The notes below the pieces were generated by a model. The model was not told where the DNA came from. It did not search any database and worked only from the letters and a program-made list of their open reading frames with translations. This document shows positions 8,291-16,037 of a stretch of DNA of 64,000 nt, one piece after another. Origin of the DNA: JAGNZR01 sp051656905 (lineage in GTDB: Bacteria > Fusobacteriota > Fusobacteriia > Fusobacteriales > Fusobacteriaceae); assembly GCA_051656905.1 (NCBI GenBank), contig JBOFJQ010000009.1:61606-125605 (forward strand), written 5' to 3'. Positions within the stretch are counted from its first letter, which is position 1. Each line of letters begins with the position of its first letter. A program made the position numbers and the translations under genes.

Positions 8291-9415
8291 TTAAAATCCA
8301 TAATATACTTTTTTCAGTAAATCTTCAAACTCTTTATCAGTTAATTTTTTTGGATTATTTTCTGTACATATATCTTTTTTTATATCTGCTATCATTGTAG
8401 GAATATTGGCTAAAAACTCATCTTCTTTAACGCCAAACTCTTTAAATGAATTTTGAACTCCCATTAGTTTGTTAATCTCTTTTACAAAAATTATAAGAGC
8501 TGCACATCCCTCTTCTGTATTTCTTGCAGGTAAACCAACCTTTTGAGAAATTTCTGCATATATTTCAGGAATTACCTTCATATTTTCATACATTACATAT
8601 GGTAATATTATTGCGTTAGATCTTCCGTGAGAAATATGAAACTTCGCTCCTATAGTATGAGCTAAACTATGATTAATCCCTAGACTAGAATTGTTAAACG
8701 CAATTCCTGCAAGACATGAAGCATTTTGTACATTCATTCTATAAGATAACTCCTCTACATTTGAATAGTGCTTAATTAAGTTTTTATAAAGAAGTTCAAT
8801 AGCTTCTATTGCCATAGAGTTTGAAAAAGAATTTCTTTTGTTTGAAACATAAGCTTCTATTGAATGTGTTAAAGCATCTATTCCTGTATCAGCTATTACT
8901 GGCTTAGGAAGTGTTTTTGTAAATACTGGATTAAGTATTGCTACATCTGGTAACATTTCATCACGAGACAGTGCAATTTTGCTGCTATTATTTGTTATAA
9001 CACTGTATGATGTTACTTCAGATCCTGTTCCACTTGTTGTTGGAATAGCAATAAACGTAGGTTTGTTCTTGTTTACATTTAAAGTCTCATAGAATCTCAA
9101 TTGAAAATAAAGCATTGCCTTACAAGCATCTATTGGCGATCCTCCGCCAAATCCTATAATTGTATCTGCATCAGCTTCTATCATCATTTTCAGACCCTTT
9201 TCAACAGTATCTACTGTTGGATTAGGTTCAACTTGATCAAAGATAACTACTGGAATATTTAAACTATTAAATATATCCGTAACTCTATTTACAATTTTTA
9301 ATTGAACCATAACTTTATCAGTAACTATAAACACTTTTTTACTTTTTATTTTTTTTAAATAATCTAAAGAGTCTTCTCCGTAAATTATTGAAGGTTTTAA
9401 TTTAAACTCATTCAT
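8291..9415 (-). CDS. eutG: Iron-dependent alcohol dehydrogenase, EutG-like
   Basis: A 374-residue group III Fe-dependent alcohol dehydrogenase that reduces acetaldehyde to ethanol and regenerates NAD+ for EutE. The NAD-binding GGGSPIDACKAM is near residue 95. Metal-binding segments DALTHSIEAYV and, further on, SLAHTIGAKF and HGRSNAIILP supply the Asp and three His ligands of the family. Length and sequence fit EutG and PduQ equally; its place as the last gene of an ethanolamine locus favours EutG. ATG follows TAGGAGATAATT, 9 bases after the eutQ stop. No N-terminal targeting helix is evident. Confidence 0.9.
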   Translation of the reverse strand: MNEFKLKPSIIYGEDSLDYLKKIKSKKVFIVTDKVMVQLKIVNRVTDIFNSLNIPVVIFDQVEPNPTVDTVEKGLKMMIEADADTIIGFGGGSPIDACKAMLYFQLRFYETLNVNKNKPTFIAIPTTSGTGSEVTSYSVITNNSSKIALSRDEMLPDVAILNPVFTKTLPKPVIADTGIDALTHSIEAYVSNKRNSFSNSMAIEAIELLYKNLIKHYSNVEELSYRMNVQNASCLAGIAFNNSSLGINHSLAHTIGAKFHISHGRSNAIILPYVMYENMKVIPEIYAEISQKVGLPARNTEEGCAALIIFVKEINKLMGVQNSFKEFGVKEDEFLANIPTMIADIKKDICTENNPKKLTDKEFEDLLKKVYYGF

Positions 9416-9424
9416 AATTATCTC

Positions 9425-9868
9425 CTATAAACTTTGCCAGTTAGCAGGGTATACCACATAAATAAATTTAGCATATTCTGGAGCACTGAACTTAATTGTT
9501 GAATTTTTAGGAATTAAAATTACATCCCCTTTATTTCCTACAACTTTTCTTCCATCTATTACTACCTCTAAAGTTCCCTCTGTAATATAATCAATCTCAT
9601 CATATTTTAGTGTCCAATCAAATGTAGAAGCTGTCATTTCCATTACTCCACATCCAATTCTTGGGCTCTCTTCAACTGAGAAAAGATCAGTAACGAATAC
9701 TTGATCAGAAGGATTTCCTGTATCAAATCTTTCTGGAGTTATTTTCGAAGCTTTTACTACTCCTATTCCACTTTTATCCATGAATTTAGTTGTACTATCA
9801 TTTTTAGAAATCTCATCCATTATAATTTTTTTTATTAAATCTTCTAAATTTTTGTCATTCATATTCAT
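9425..9868 (-). CDS. eutQ: EutQ-family cupin (acetate kinase-like) protein
   Basis: A 147-residue protein whose residues about 45-140 form the EutQ cupin (MEMTASTFDWTLKYDEIDYI, then GDVILIPKNSTIKF). Salmonella EutQ has been reported to have acetate kinase activity; whether this one does is inference. It lacks the longer N-terminal domain of enterobacterial EutQ. Instead it begins with an amphipathic helix (residues about 7-20, NLEDLIKKIIMDEI) followed by a polar linker, the signature of a microcompartment encapsulation peptide. ATG follows AGAGAGGTAAACT. It is preceded by eutH (18-base gap). Confidence 0.88.
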   Translation of the reverse strand: MNMNDKNLEDLIKKIIMDEISKNDSTTKFMDKSGIGVVKASKITPERFDTGNPSDQVFVTDLFSVEESPRIGCGVMEMTASTFDWTLKYDEIDYITEGTLEVVIDGRKVVGNKGDVILIPKNSTIKFSAPEYAKFIYVVYPANWQSL

Positions 9869-9886
9869 AGTTTACCTCTCTTCTAA

Positions 9887-10966
9887 TTACTCTTTTATAT
9901 TTTTGAACATTACTTTAGCAACCATTACTGCTGTAATTCCTGCTACAAGTTTTCCAATAACCATTGGGAATATCATGCTCTTATCTACTCCTGCTGTAAA
10001 TCCTAAGTGATCTCCAAATACAAATGCCGCACTTACTGCAAAAGCAACGTTAAGAATTTTTCCTTTTTTATCCATATCTTTCATTATTTGGAACATTGGA
10101 ATACTGTTAGCAAGTGATGCAACTAAACCTGCAGCTGCTACTTCGTTCATACCAAGAGCTTCTCCCATTTTAACAAGTGGTTTCTTAAATACTTTTGTAA
10201 TAAAGTGAACTAATGGAAATGCCCCTGCTAAAGTAATTGCAATAGAACCAACTATTTCTATACCTTCTGATATTGGAGCCATTCCAGGAATAATTACTAC
10301 ACCTGTTAGAGTTTCTACAATTATTGAAGCAAGACCTATTGTTATTACTGCAACAACACCTTGTCCAAATCTTAAAAATCCAGTTTCCATTTTCTCTGGT
10401 ATTTTCCAAAGACCTATAGAGATAAGTGCAGCAAATAAAATGATTGGTATTAAGTTAACAACTATCATTTTCATATCAAAGCCTGCTATTAAACCACCTA
10501 CAAAACAACCTACTGGAATTGTTGTGATTCCTGCAAGTATCCCTTTTGATAAATATTCTCTATCTTCTTTTTGAATAATTCCAAGAGCTACTGGAATTGT
10601 AAATACTATTGTAGGTCCCATCATTGCACCTAATATTAATCCTGCAAATTTTCCAGCATCTGGATTTTCTGCAAGTTGTAATGCAAGTGGATATCCACCC
10701 ATATCATTAGCTAAAAGTGTTGTAGCAAACATTGAAGGGTCTGCTCCAAGCATTTTATATAAAGGTGATATTACTGGTCTTAAAATGTTTGCAAGTACTG
10801 GAGCAAGTGATACAACTCCTACCATTGCAAGTGCTAAAGCACCCATTGCCATAATTCCCTCTTCAAATTTCTCACCATAACCAGCTTTGTTTCCTAAAAT
10901 TCTATCCACAGCACCTACTACCATGAATATAACCATTATCCATATAATAATTTCATTAATCCCCAT
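9887..10966 (-). CDS. eutH: Ethanolamine transporter EutH
   Basis: A 359-residue polytopic membrane protein matching EutH: N-terminal MGINEIIIWIMVIFMVVGAV, FATTLLANDMGGYPLALQLA near residue 80 and the conserved C-terminal FGDHLGFTAGVD. EutH facilitates uptake of ethanolamine across the inner membrane. ATG follows GGGGGGATTTAAGAA. The gene begins 3 bases after the stop of the small 90-residue gene, so the two are translationally close. Confidence 0.95.
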   Translation of the reverse strand: MGINEIIIWIMVIFMVVGAVDRILGNKAGYGEKFEEGIMAMGALALAMVGVVSLAPVLANILRPVISPLYKMLGADPSMFATTLLANDMGGYPLALQLAENPDAGKFAGLILGAMMGPTIVFTIPVALGIIQKEDREYLSKGILAGITTIPVGCFVGGLIAGFDMKMIVVNLIPIILFAALISIGLWKIPEKMETGFLRFGQGVVAVITIGLASIIVETLTGVVIIPGMAPISEGIEIVGSIAITLAGAFPLVHFITKVFKKPLVKMGEALGMNEVAAAGLVASLANSIPMFQIMKDMDKKGKILNVAFAVSAAFVFGDHLGFTAGVDKSMIFPMVIGKLVAGITAVMVAKVMFKNIKE

Positions 10967-10969
10967 TTC

Positions 10970-11242
10970 TTAAATCCCCCCTTTTATTAATTCAATAACT
11001 TTTAAAACAGTTTTTCTATCTGTGATTTTAAAATCATCTTTTAGTATTCTTTCTATTGTTTTCTCTATACACTCTTGCTCTTTTCCCTTTATTTCACAAG
11101 AGTCTTTATATACAATTCTAATTCCTTTTTCTAGTAACAAATCTTTAGCTGAAGGTGTTAATATAGTTCCTTGTGATAAATAAAATTCAGTTCCACAGAT
11201 TTCTTTCTCTATATCTTCTCTTTTCAAAAGTACTTTTTTCAC
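10970..11242 (-). CDS. Small eut-locus protein sharing an N-terminal motif with EutT and EutQ
   Basis: A 90-residue protein that I cannot name. Residues about 23-44 contain ILTPSAKDLLLEKGIRIV, almost the same as ILTPSARQFLSEKGIEIV at the N-terminus of EutT in this locus, and like the N-terminal segment of enterobacterial EutQ and EutT. It therefore looks like a free-standing copy of that N-terminal module joined to a short helical tail (residues 55-90) that may be a targeting or docking helix. The start is GTG at 11242 after GGAGGGAGAAGATTTC. It lies between eutN and eutH. Confidence 0.7.
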   Translation of the reverse strand: MKKVLLKREDIEKEICGTEFYLSQGTILTPSAKDLLLEKGIRIVYKDSCEIKGKEQECIEKTIERILKDDFKITDRKTVLKVIELIKGGI

Positions 11243-11279
11243 GAAATCTTCTCCCTCCTTTTTACTAGTTATTTACTTA

Positions 11280-11528
11280 TTATCTTCCTTCTATCTGATC
11301 TATTATTCCAACAATTGCTGCATCAATAGGAGTCTCTTCTCTACCTAAAATTTTTCTAGCTGAACTTCCTGTAGAGATAAGTACTCTATCCCCATTTCCA
11401 GCACCTATATAATCACATGCTACTACTTGACTCTTATTTTCTAGTTCTACTATTAATAGTTTTAACCCTATTAATCCGTCGTCTTTTCTTGTTGCCCAAA
11501 CATTTCCAATAACGTTACCTATTAACAT
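11280..11528 (-). CDS. eutN: Microcompartment vertex protein EutN
   Basis: An 82-residue EutN/CcmL-family (BMC-P) protein, the pentamer that closes the vertices of the icosahedral shell. MLIGNVIGNVWATRKDDGL at the start and VACDYIGAGNGDRVLISTGS near residue 35-55 are characteristic, and the C-terminal PIDAAIVGIID is conserved. ATG follows AGGAAGGTAGCT. It is the only pentamer gene in the locus. Confidence 0.94.
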   Translation of the reverse strand: MLIGNVIGNVWATRKDDGLIGLKLLIVELENKSQVVACDYIGAGNGDRVLISTGSSARKILGREETPIDAAIVGIIDQIEGR

Positions 11529-11541
11529 AGCTACCTTCCTT

Positions 11542-12171
11542 TTATTTTTTTTCTAATATTCCATAAGTGGCATTTGTGTGATAACACGCGTTGGCTTCAT
11601 CGTAATCTATATGCATATTAAGTTTAAAGTTACTGTTAACTCTTACAAGTACATCTTCAAAAATTACAGGTCTCTCACTCATTACTTTTACATTTACTAT
11701 GTCTTTATCTTTAACACATAAGTTATCTGCATCTTCAGGTGTCATATGAATATGTCTATTAGCTACTATTACACCCTCTTCAATTTTAACTATTTTATCC
11801 CCATTTAAAATAATAACTCCTGGTGTTCCAGATACATCACCAGAGTTTCTTATTACAGGTTTTATTCCTAATGATTTGCAATCTGTCATTGATAATTCTA
11901 CTTGAGTTTTATCTCTACAAGGTCCTAAAATTACAACTCCATCAATTACACCTTTAGGTCCTACAAGTCTTAATCTTTCTTTATATGCTACCTGTCCTGG
12001 TTGAGACAGTTCTTTTAGAATATTAAACTCATAGTTTTCACCGAATAAAATTTTTGCATCTGTTTGACTTAAGTGAATATGTCTTCCTGAAGCTTCGATG
12101 GGTATTTTTCTTGTTTCTTCTAATTTTTCTTTTACTAATTCAACTAATCTATTTAAGTCCATATTTACCAC
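11542..12171 (-). CDS. pduL: Phosphate acyltransferase PduL
   Basis: A 209-residue PduL-type phosphotransacylase that converts acetyl-CoA to acetyl phosphate inside the microcompartment and recycles CoA. Both zinc-binding half-motifs are visible: EASGRHIHLSQTDA (about residues 27-40) and ANRHIHMTPEDA (about 135-147). No eutD-type acetyltransferase occurs in the locus, so PduL takes that role. The first residues, MDLNRLVELVKEKLEETRK, form the amphipathic helix used for encapsulation. The start is ambiguous: GTG at 12171 (overlapping eutT) or ATG at 12162. Confidence 0.92.
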   Translation of the reverse strand: MVNMDLNRLVELVKEKLEETRKIPIEASGRHIHLSQTDAKILFGENYEFNILKELSQPGQVAYKERLRLVGPKGVIDGVVILGPCRDKTQVELSMTDCKSLGIKPVIRNSGDVSGTPGVIILNGDKIVKIEEGVIVANRHIHMTPEDADNLCVKDKDIVNVKVMSERPVIFEDVLVRVNSNFKLNMHIDYDEANACYHTNATYGILEKK

Positions 12172-12904
12172 TTTTTCCTTTTAACATTATTATATAGATA
12201 GCACTACTTAATCTATTTAAAGCTAAAATTATCTCTGCTTTTTTCAATCCATCTTGTGAATAATATGCATCTACTGCTGACAACTCTAATTGTCTTACTA
12301 TAGTTCTAATTCTATTCATTTCTAAAACTATTTCATCATATGTAACATCTATTGCAAATAAATGTTCTGTGTCAAAATATTTTTTAGGATTGTGTGAGAT
12401 CTCTTTTATCTTATCTAAAGAGTGTTTAAAACATCCTTCGATACTAAGAGTATTATCTAAAATTTCTGCATTCATAATTTTTTTAATATAATCAAATATT
12501 TCATTCAAATCTTCTGTTAATTTTTGAATTTTTCTTTCATTTAATTTTTTATGAACTATTAACCACTCTGCAAGAAGATTATCTATTTTACCTCTTAAAA
12601 TGATTCTAGTATTATTTTTAGGAACTAATATATCCTGCCAAAGGTGAGTCATATACTCACCTTTTTCAAGATAAAATTCACCATTTATGCCTTTAAATTT
12701 AGGAAGTATCTCTTTAATCTCCACTGCTTTTTCTACAATTTTTTCTTGAGTTTTTACTTCATCTCCTTCTTTTACAATTTCTATCCCTTTTTCAGATAAA
12801 AACTGTCTTGCTGATGGAGTTAATATCATATCCTTTTTTAAAATAAAAACACCACTGTCGTTACTTTTAAGATATGTTTTAATTGAAAATTCAGTGATTA
12901 CCAT
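12149..12904 (-). CDS. eutT: Cobalamin adenosyltransferase EutT-like
   Basis: About 251 residues. The C-terminal part (about 105-240; TEHLFAIDVTYDEIVLEMNR, then LSAVDAYY and the LNRLSSAIYIIMLKGKSGKY end) fits the EutT/PduO-type ATP:cob(I)alamin adenosyltransferase, which supplies adenosylcobalamin to EutBC. The N-terminus holds ILTPSARQFLSEKGIEIV, the module also found alone in the small protein at 10970-11242. The start is set to ATG 12904, preceded by TAGGTG at good spacing, rather than an in-frame GTG nine bases upstream. The 3' end overlaps pduL. Confidence 0.85.
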   Translation of the reverse strand: MVITEFSIKTYLKSNDSGVFILKKDMILTPSARQFLSEKGIEIVKEGDEVKTQEKIVEKAVEIKEILPKFKGINGEFYLEKGEYMTHLWQDILVPKNNTRIILRGKIDNLLAEWLIVHKKLNERKIQKLTEDLNEIFDYIKKIMNAEILDNTLSIEGCFKHSLDKIKEISHNPKKYFDTEHLFAIDVTYDEIVLEMNRIRTIVRQLELSAVDAYYSQDGLKKAEIILALNRLSSAIYIIMLKGKSGKYGLK

Positions 12905-12913
12905 AAACAACAC

Positions 12914-14371
12914 CTACTTATTTAAGATTTCTTTAGCAATTTTTCTAATTAAATATTCCATTTCATTTTCAGTATTTGAATTATTAGAACAACTATTTTT
13001 AGTAACTACTCTTATCTCTTCTATCTCTTTTACTCCCCAAGCAACTCTTCTAATGTTAATTAGGTTCATTGGAGTTATATTGTCTGATGTAGAACTTCCA
13101 CCTACAGATCCGCATCCAAGTGTAAATGCTGGTGCTAAATTTGTAGCTGCTCCTACTCCACCTAAAGCTCCTGGAGTATTTACAAGTAATCTTGATACAG
13201 GTTTTCTAAGTGCAAACTCTCTGATTATTTCAGGATTTTCTGAGTGGATTATTAAAGTATGTCCTTTTCCTTCCATCATAAGTATTTTTATTGATTTCTC
13301 ACAAGCTTTTTCCCAGTTTTCTTCAGTAAAGAAAGCTAATATTGGGCAAAGTTTTTCGTGAGCATATGGATTTTTAACACTAGCTTCAGTCTCTTCAGAT
13401 AAAATTACTCTTGTTCCTTCTGGAATAGAGATTCCTGCAAGTTTAGCAATGTATTCTGCAGATCTTCCAACTATTTGTGGATTCATTGTTCCATTAGCTC
13501 TTAAAATAAATTTACCTAATTTTTCTGAATCAGCTTTTGGTAGGAAATATCCACCTTGTTTTCTTACTTCTGCCATAACTTGCTCTCTGCTAACCTCTTC
13601 TACAATTATAGATTGCTCAGATGCACAAATTGTACCATTGTCAAAAGTCTTACTATCAAATATTCTTTTTACTGCTAAAGGTATATTTGCACTTCTTTCT
13701 ATAAATGCTGGTCCATTTCCTGGTCCAACTCCTATAGCTGGTCTTCCTGAACTGTAAGCAGCTCTAACCATAGCTTCTCCACCAGTTGCTAGTATAACAC
13801 CTATACTTTCATTCTTCATAAGTGCACTTGTACCTTCCATAGTACATAATGTAATCACTCCAATAAGACCTTCTGGAGCTCCTGCTTTTACAGCAGCTTC
13901 TTGCATAATTTTAACAGCTTCGATAATACAATTTTTTGCACTTGGATGTGGACTTAATACAATTCCATTTCCTGATTTTAATGCTAATAAAATTTTATAT
14001 ATTGCTGTTGATGTTGGGTTTGTAGAAGGTATTATTCCTGCTACTACTCCTACTGGCACTCCTACTTCAATAATTTTTTGCTCTTTATCTTCTTTAAGTA
14101 TTCCAACTGTTTTCATATCCTTGATATACTCGTAACAGATAGTTGACGCAAATTTATTCTTAATAACTTTGTCTTCCCACTTTCCAAAACCTGTTTCCTC
14201 ATTAGCCATTTTAGCTAACTTTTCATCATGCTTTCTAATCTCTAAAGAAACCTCTTTAACAATTCTATCTATTGTTTCTTGATTGAAAGTAGCATAGGTT
14301 TGTTGTGCTATTCTTGCTTTTTCTACTAAATTTCTTACTTCTTGTATAGATAATAAATCCTTATCCATCAT
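12914..14371 (-). CDS. eutE: CoA-acylating acetaldehyde dehydrogenase EutE
   Basis: A 485-residue aldehyde dehydrogenase of the EutE/PduP type that oxidises acetaldehyde to acetyl-CoA with NAD+. Visible landmarks are PSTNPTSTAIYKILLALKSG, the nucleotide-binding ATGGEAMVRAAYSSGRPAIG and the catalytic-Cys segment FDNGTICASEQSII (Cys about 270). Unlike enterobacterial EutE, the catalytic domain starts almost at once, and the candidate encapsulation helix is at the C-terminus: a Ser/Asn-rich linker then EYLIRKIAKEILNK. ATG follows AAGGAGGCAATG spacing, so either of two adjacent ATGs could be used. Confidence 0.94.
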   Translation of the reverse strand: MMDKDLLSIQEVRNLVEKARIAQQTYATFNQETIDRIVKEVSLEIRKHDEKLAKMANEETGFGKWEDKVIKNKFASTICYEYIKDMKTVGILKEDKEQKIIEVGVPVGVVAGIIPSTNPTSTAIYKILLALKSGNGIVLSPHPSAKNCIIEAVKIMQEAAVKAGAPEGLIGVITLCTMEGTSALMKNESIGVILATGGEAMVRAAYSSGRPAIGVGPGNGPAFIERSANIPLAVKRIFDSKTFDNGTICASEQSIIVEEVSREQVMAEVRKQGGYFLPKADSEKLGKFILRANGTMNPQIVGRSAEYIAKLAGISIPEGTRVILSEETEASVKNPYAHEKLCPILAFFTEENWEKACEKSIKILMMEGKGHTLIIHSENPEIIREFALRKPVSRLLVNTPGALGGVGAATNLAPAFTLGCGSVGGSSTSDNITPMNLINIRRVAWGVKEIEEIRVVTKNSCSNNSNTENEMEYLIRKIAKEILNK

Positions 14372-14491
14372 TGCCTCCTTGTAATATTAATATTGTAAAC
14401 TTCAATCTGTTCTTAATTTTTTAAAAACACATTGAACTTTACGGTATTAATTTAATAAATATTTTATGCTTACCGATATTTTATAAATGAC

Positions 14492-14512
14492 GGCGACTAA
14501 TAAATAGTCGCC
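14492..14512 (-). promoter_or_regulatory. Perfect hairpin between eutM and eutE
   Basis: GGCGACTA (14492-14499) and TAGTCGCC (14505-14512) make an 8-bp GC-rich stem with a five-base loop, about 60 bases past the eutM stop. No T-run follows on either strand, so it is not a standard terminator. A role as an RNA-processing or 3'-end-protecting element that lets shell genes be expressed more than downstream enzymes is plausible but inferred. The rest of the 200-base gap has only a short tandem repeat. Confidence 0.5.
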
Positions 14513-14536
14513 ACCACCTATTTTTGTTGTTGTGCT

Positions 14537-14575
14537 TATCTAGTTTTCTCTATCTAGTTTTATTTATCTAATTAG
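14537..14575. repeat. Degenerate 14-bp tandem repeat, three copies
   Basis: TATCTAGTTTTCTC, TATCTAGTTTTATT and a weaker third copy starting TATCTAATTAG follow each other with exact 14-base period, running into the eutM stop codon region. No function is evident. Confidence 0.6.
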
Positions 14576-14859
14576 TCTCTTGTGCAAGCTGGAAGAATTA
14601 CTTCAACCTCTGCATGTGGTCTTGGAATTACGTGAACTGATACTAACTCTCCAACTCTATCAGCTGCTGCTGCTCCTGCATCTGTAGCCGCTTTTACTGC
14701 TCCAACGTCACCTCTTACCATTACAGTAACAAGTCCTCCACCTACCATTTCTTTACCTATAAGTGTTACGTTTGCTGCCTTTACCATTGCGTCTGCTGCT
14801 TCTACTGCTGCTACTAATCCTTTTGTCTCTACCATTCCTAATGCGTTTAATACTGCCAT
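14572..14859 (-). CDS. eutM: Microcompartment hexameric shell protein EutM
   Basis: A 95-residue BMC-H protein, the main facet hexamer. ALGMVETKGLVAAVEAADAM and VMVRGDVGAVKAATDAG, then SVHVIPRPHAEVE, are near-consensus for EutM/PduA. The start ATG lies 12 bases after the stop of the -1-frame extension of the preceding shell gene, with GGAGGAATTAAA between them, so that extension and eutM are tightly coupled. Confidence 0.96.
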   Translation of the reverse strand: MAVLNALGMVETKGLVAAVEAADAMVKAANVTLIGKEMVGGGLVTVMVRGDVGAVKAATDAGAAAADRVGELVSVHVIPRPHAEVEVILPACTRD

Positions 14860-14870
14860 TTTAATTCCTC

Positions 14871-15105
14871 CTATTTTTTCTTAGTTTTTTTAGTTTTATT
14901 TTTTATTACTTTATCTTCAACTATTTCTACTTCTGCAATTTTTAACTTCTCTTCAAGCTTTACTTCTTCATTATGAAATTCTAGCTCTAAATTTACTTTT
15001 TCTTCAAAAATTTCTTCAACTTCTACTTTAAGTTCCTCTTGAGCCTCTTCTATAACTTTTTCTTGAATGTCAGTTTTTTCTACAAATTTATTTTTTTTTT
15101 TAATA
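14871..15105 (-). CDS. -1-frame Glu/Lys-rich extension of the second BMC-H shell protein
   Basis: After the A11 tract (15091-15101 on the plus strand as T11) the -1 frame is open for 73 codons and stops with TAG at 14873-14871, directly in front of the eutM Shine-Dalgarno. The encoded tail is almost all Glu, Lys, Val and Ile and ends in a basic run (KTKKTKKK). If the ribosome slips back one base, or RNA polymerase adds one A, the upstream BMC domain (89 residues to LKKK) is joined to it, giving about 162 residues. Frame 0 contains A AAA AAA, an ideal slippery heptamer. An open frame of this length ending exactly at the next gene's ribosome-binding site argues for a real coding region. A one-base sequencing error or a natural frameshift mutation is the alternative. 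Confidence 0.7.
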
Positions 15106-15358
15106 TATCCTCTATACTCTTATCAGGTCTTGGGATAACATGGCTTGTTAAGTATACACCTAATCTTTTAGTTGTTTCTTCAGCTGCTTCAATAGCTGCC
15201 TTTACTGCTCCAACGTCTCCTGTAACTTCAACTGTTACAATTCCACCCTTTGAGTAGTGTTTGTTCACTATAGTTACGTTTGCTGCTTTTACTGCTGCAT
15301 CTGCTCCCTCTATAGCTCCTATTAATCCCATTGTTTCTATCATTCCTAATGCTTGCAT
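15080..15358 (-). CDS. Second BMC-H shell protein (short, frame-0 product)
   Basis: A 92-residue PduA/EutM-type shell protein: ALGMIETMGLIGAIEGADAA, the pore-proximal KHYSKGGIVTVEV and VTGDVGAVKAAIEAAEE, then SHVIPRPDKSIEDI. It differs from eutM in the pore region, with HYSKGG where EutM has EMVGGG, so it may pass other small molecules. Frame 0 ends with KKKINL immediately after an A11 tract; a much longer product is possible by -1 slippage (see the extension at 14871-15105). ATG follows AAGGAGGAAATAG, 11 bases after eutL. Confidence 0.9.
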   Translation of the reverse strand: MQALGMIETMGLIGAIEGADAAVKAANVTIVNKHYSKGGIVTVEVTGDVGAVKAAIEAAEETTKRLGVYLTSHVIPRPDKSIEDILKKKINL

Positions 15359-15369
15359 CTATTTCCTCC

Positions 15370-16023
15370 TTAATATCTTGTAGGATTTTCAGCAACGAAT
15401 TTTACTGCTTCAGCAAATGCTTCACAAGCAGCTTTACATGCTGATTGGCTTCCTGTTAAAAGTCCTCCACCAAAGTTAGTTTCTGAAGGTGGACCAAAGA
15501 ATGCTGCCATTTTTACATCTGCTGCTTTTAAAGCCGCATCTAATGCATACATAGCTTCAAGAGGTGGAGCGATTACATAAGCTAAAGCTTCTCCCTCTGG
15601 TATTCCTGCAGTTTCAGAAAGGAAAGATCCCGTTCTTGAAACACAGTGAGCATAATAAGCAACAGTATCATCTTCGTTAGCACTTATAAAAGATGCTTTG
15701 TTTTCTATGAAATCAACTATTACATTAAGTCCACTTCTTACCTCTGCTGGTGTTGGTCCTGCTATTATTCCTATTACTTCTCCAGCAAGTTTTGTATTAG
15801 CATTTGCTGCTCCACCATAAAAAGATTTTGCATAAACAACTTTTACATCTACCTCTTTTGTTGCTTCATCTAAGGCTGTATATGTAACATCATCACAATC
15901 AGCTGTAATTATTCCAATACTTTTAAATCCATTTGGAATATTAAATTTTTCTACCATGCTATTGTCTACATTAGGAATCATTTTTACTGCCAAAACACTT
16001 GGCTTAATTCTATCGTTTATCAT
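15370..16023 (-). CDS. eutL: Microcompartment trimeric shell protein EutL
   Basis: A 217-residue tandem-BMC (BMC-T) protein matching EutL along its length, including IKPSVLAVKMIPNVDNSMVE near the start, FYGGAANANTKLAGEVIGI and the C-terminal FGPPSETNFGGGLLTGSQSA. EutL trimers have a gated central pore thought to admit larger molecules such as cofactors. ATG follows AAGGAGGAGTAA. It lies 14 bases after eutC. Confidence 0.95.
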   Translation of the reverse strand: MINDRIKPSVLAVKMIPNVDNSMVEKFNIPNGFKSIGIITADCDDVTYTALDEATKEVDVKVVYAKSFYGGAANANTKLAGEVIGIIAGPTPAEVRSGLNVIVDFIENKASFISANEDDTVAYYAHCVSRTGSFLSETAGIPEGEALAYVIAPPLEAMYALDAALKAADVKMAAFFGPPSETNFGGGLLTGSQSACKAACEAFAEAVKFVAENPTRY

Positions 16024-16037
16024 TTACTCCTCCTTAA

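Noticed and set aside
15039..15257. Plus-strand open frame opposite the second BMC-H gene
   Set aside because: It is a shadow of the minus-strand shell gene and its extension, with no ribosome-binding site and a low-complexity start.
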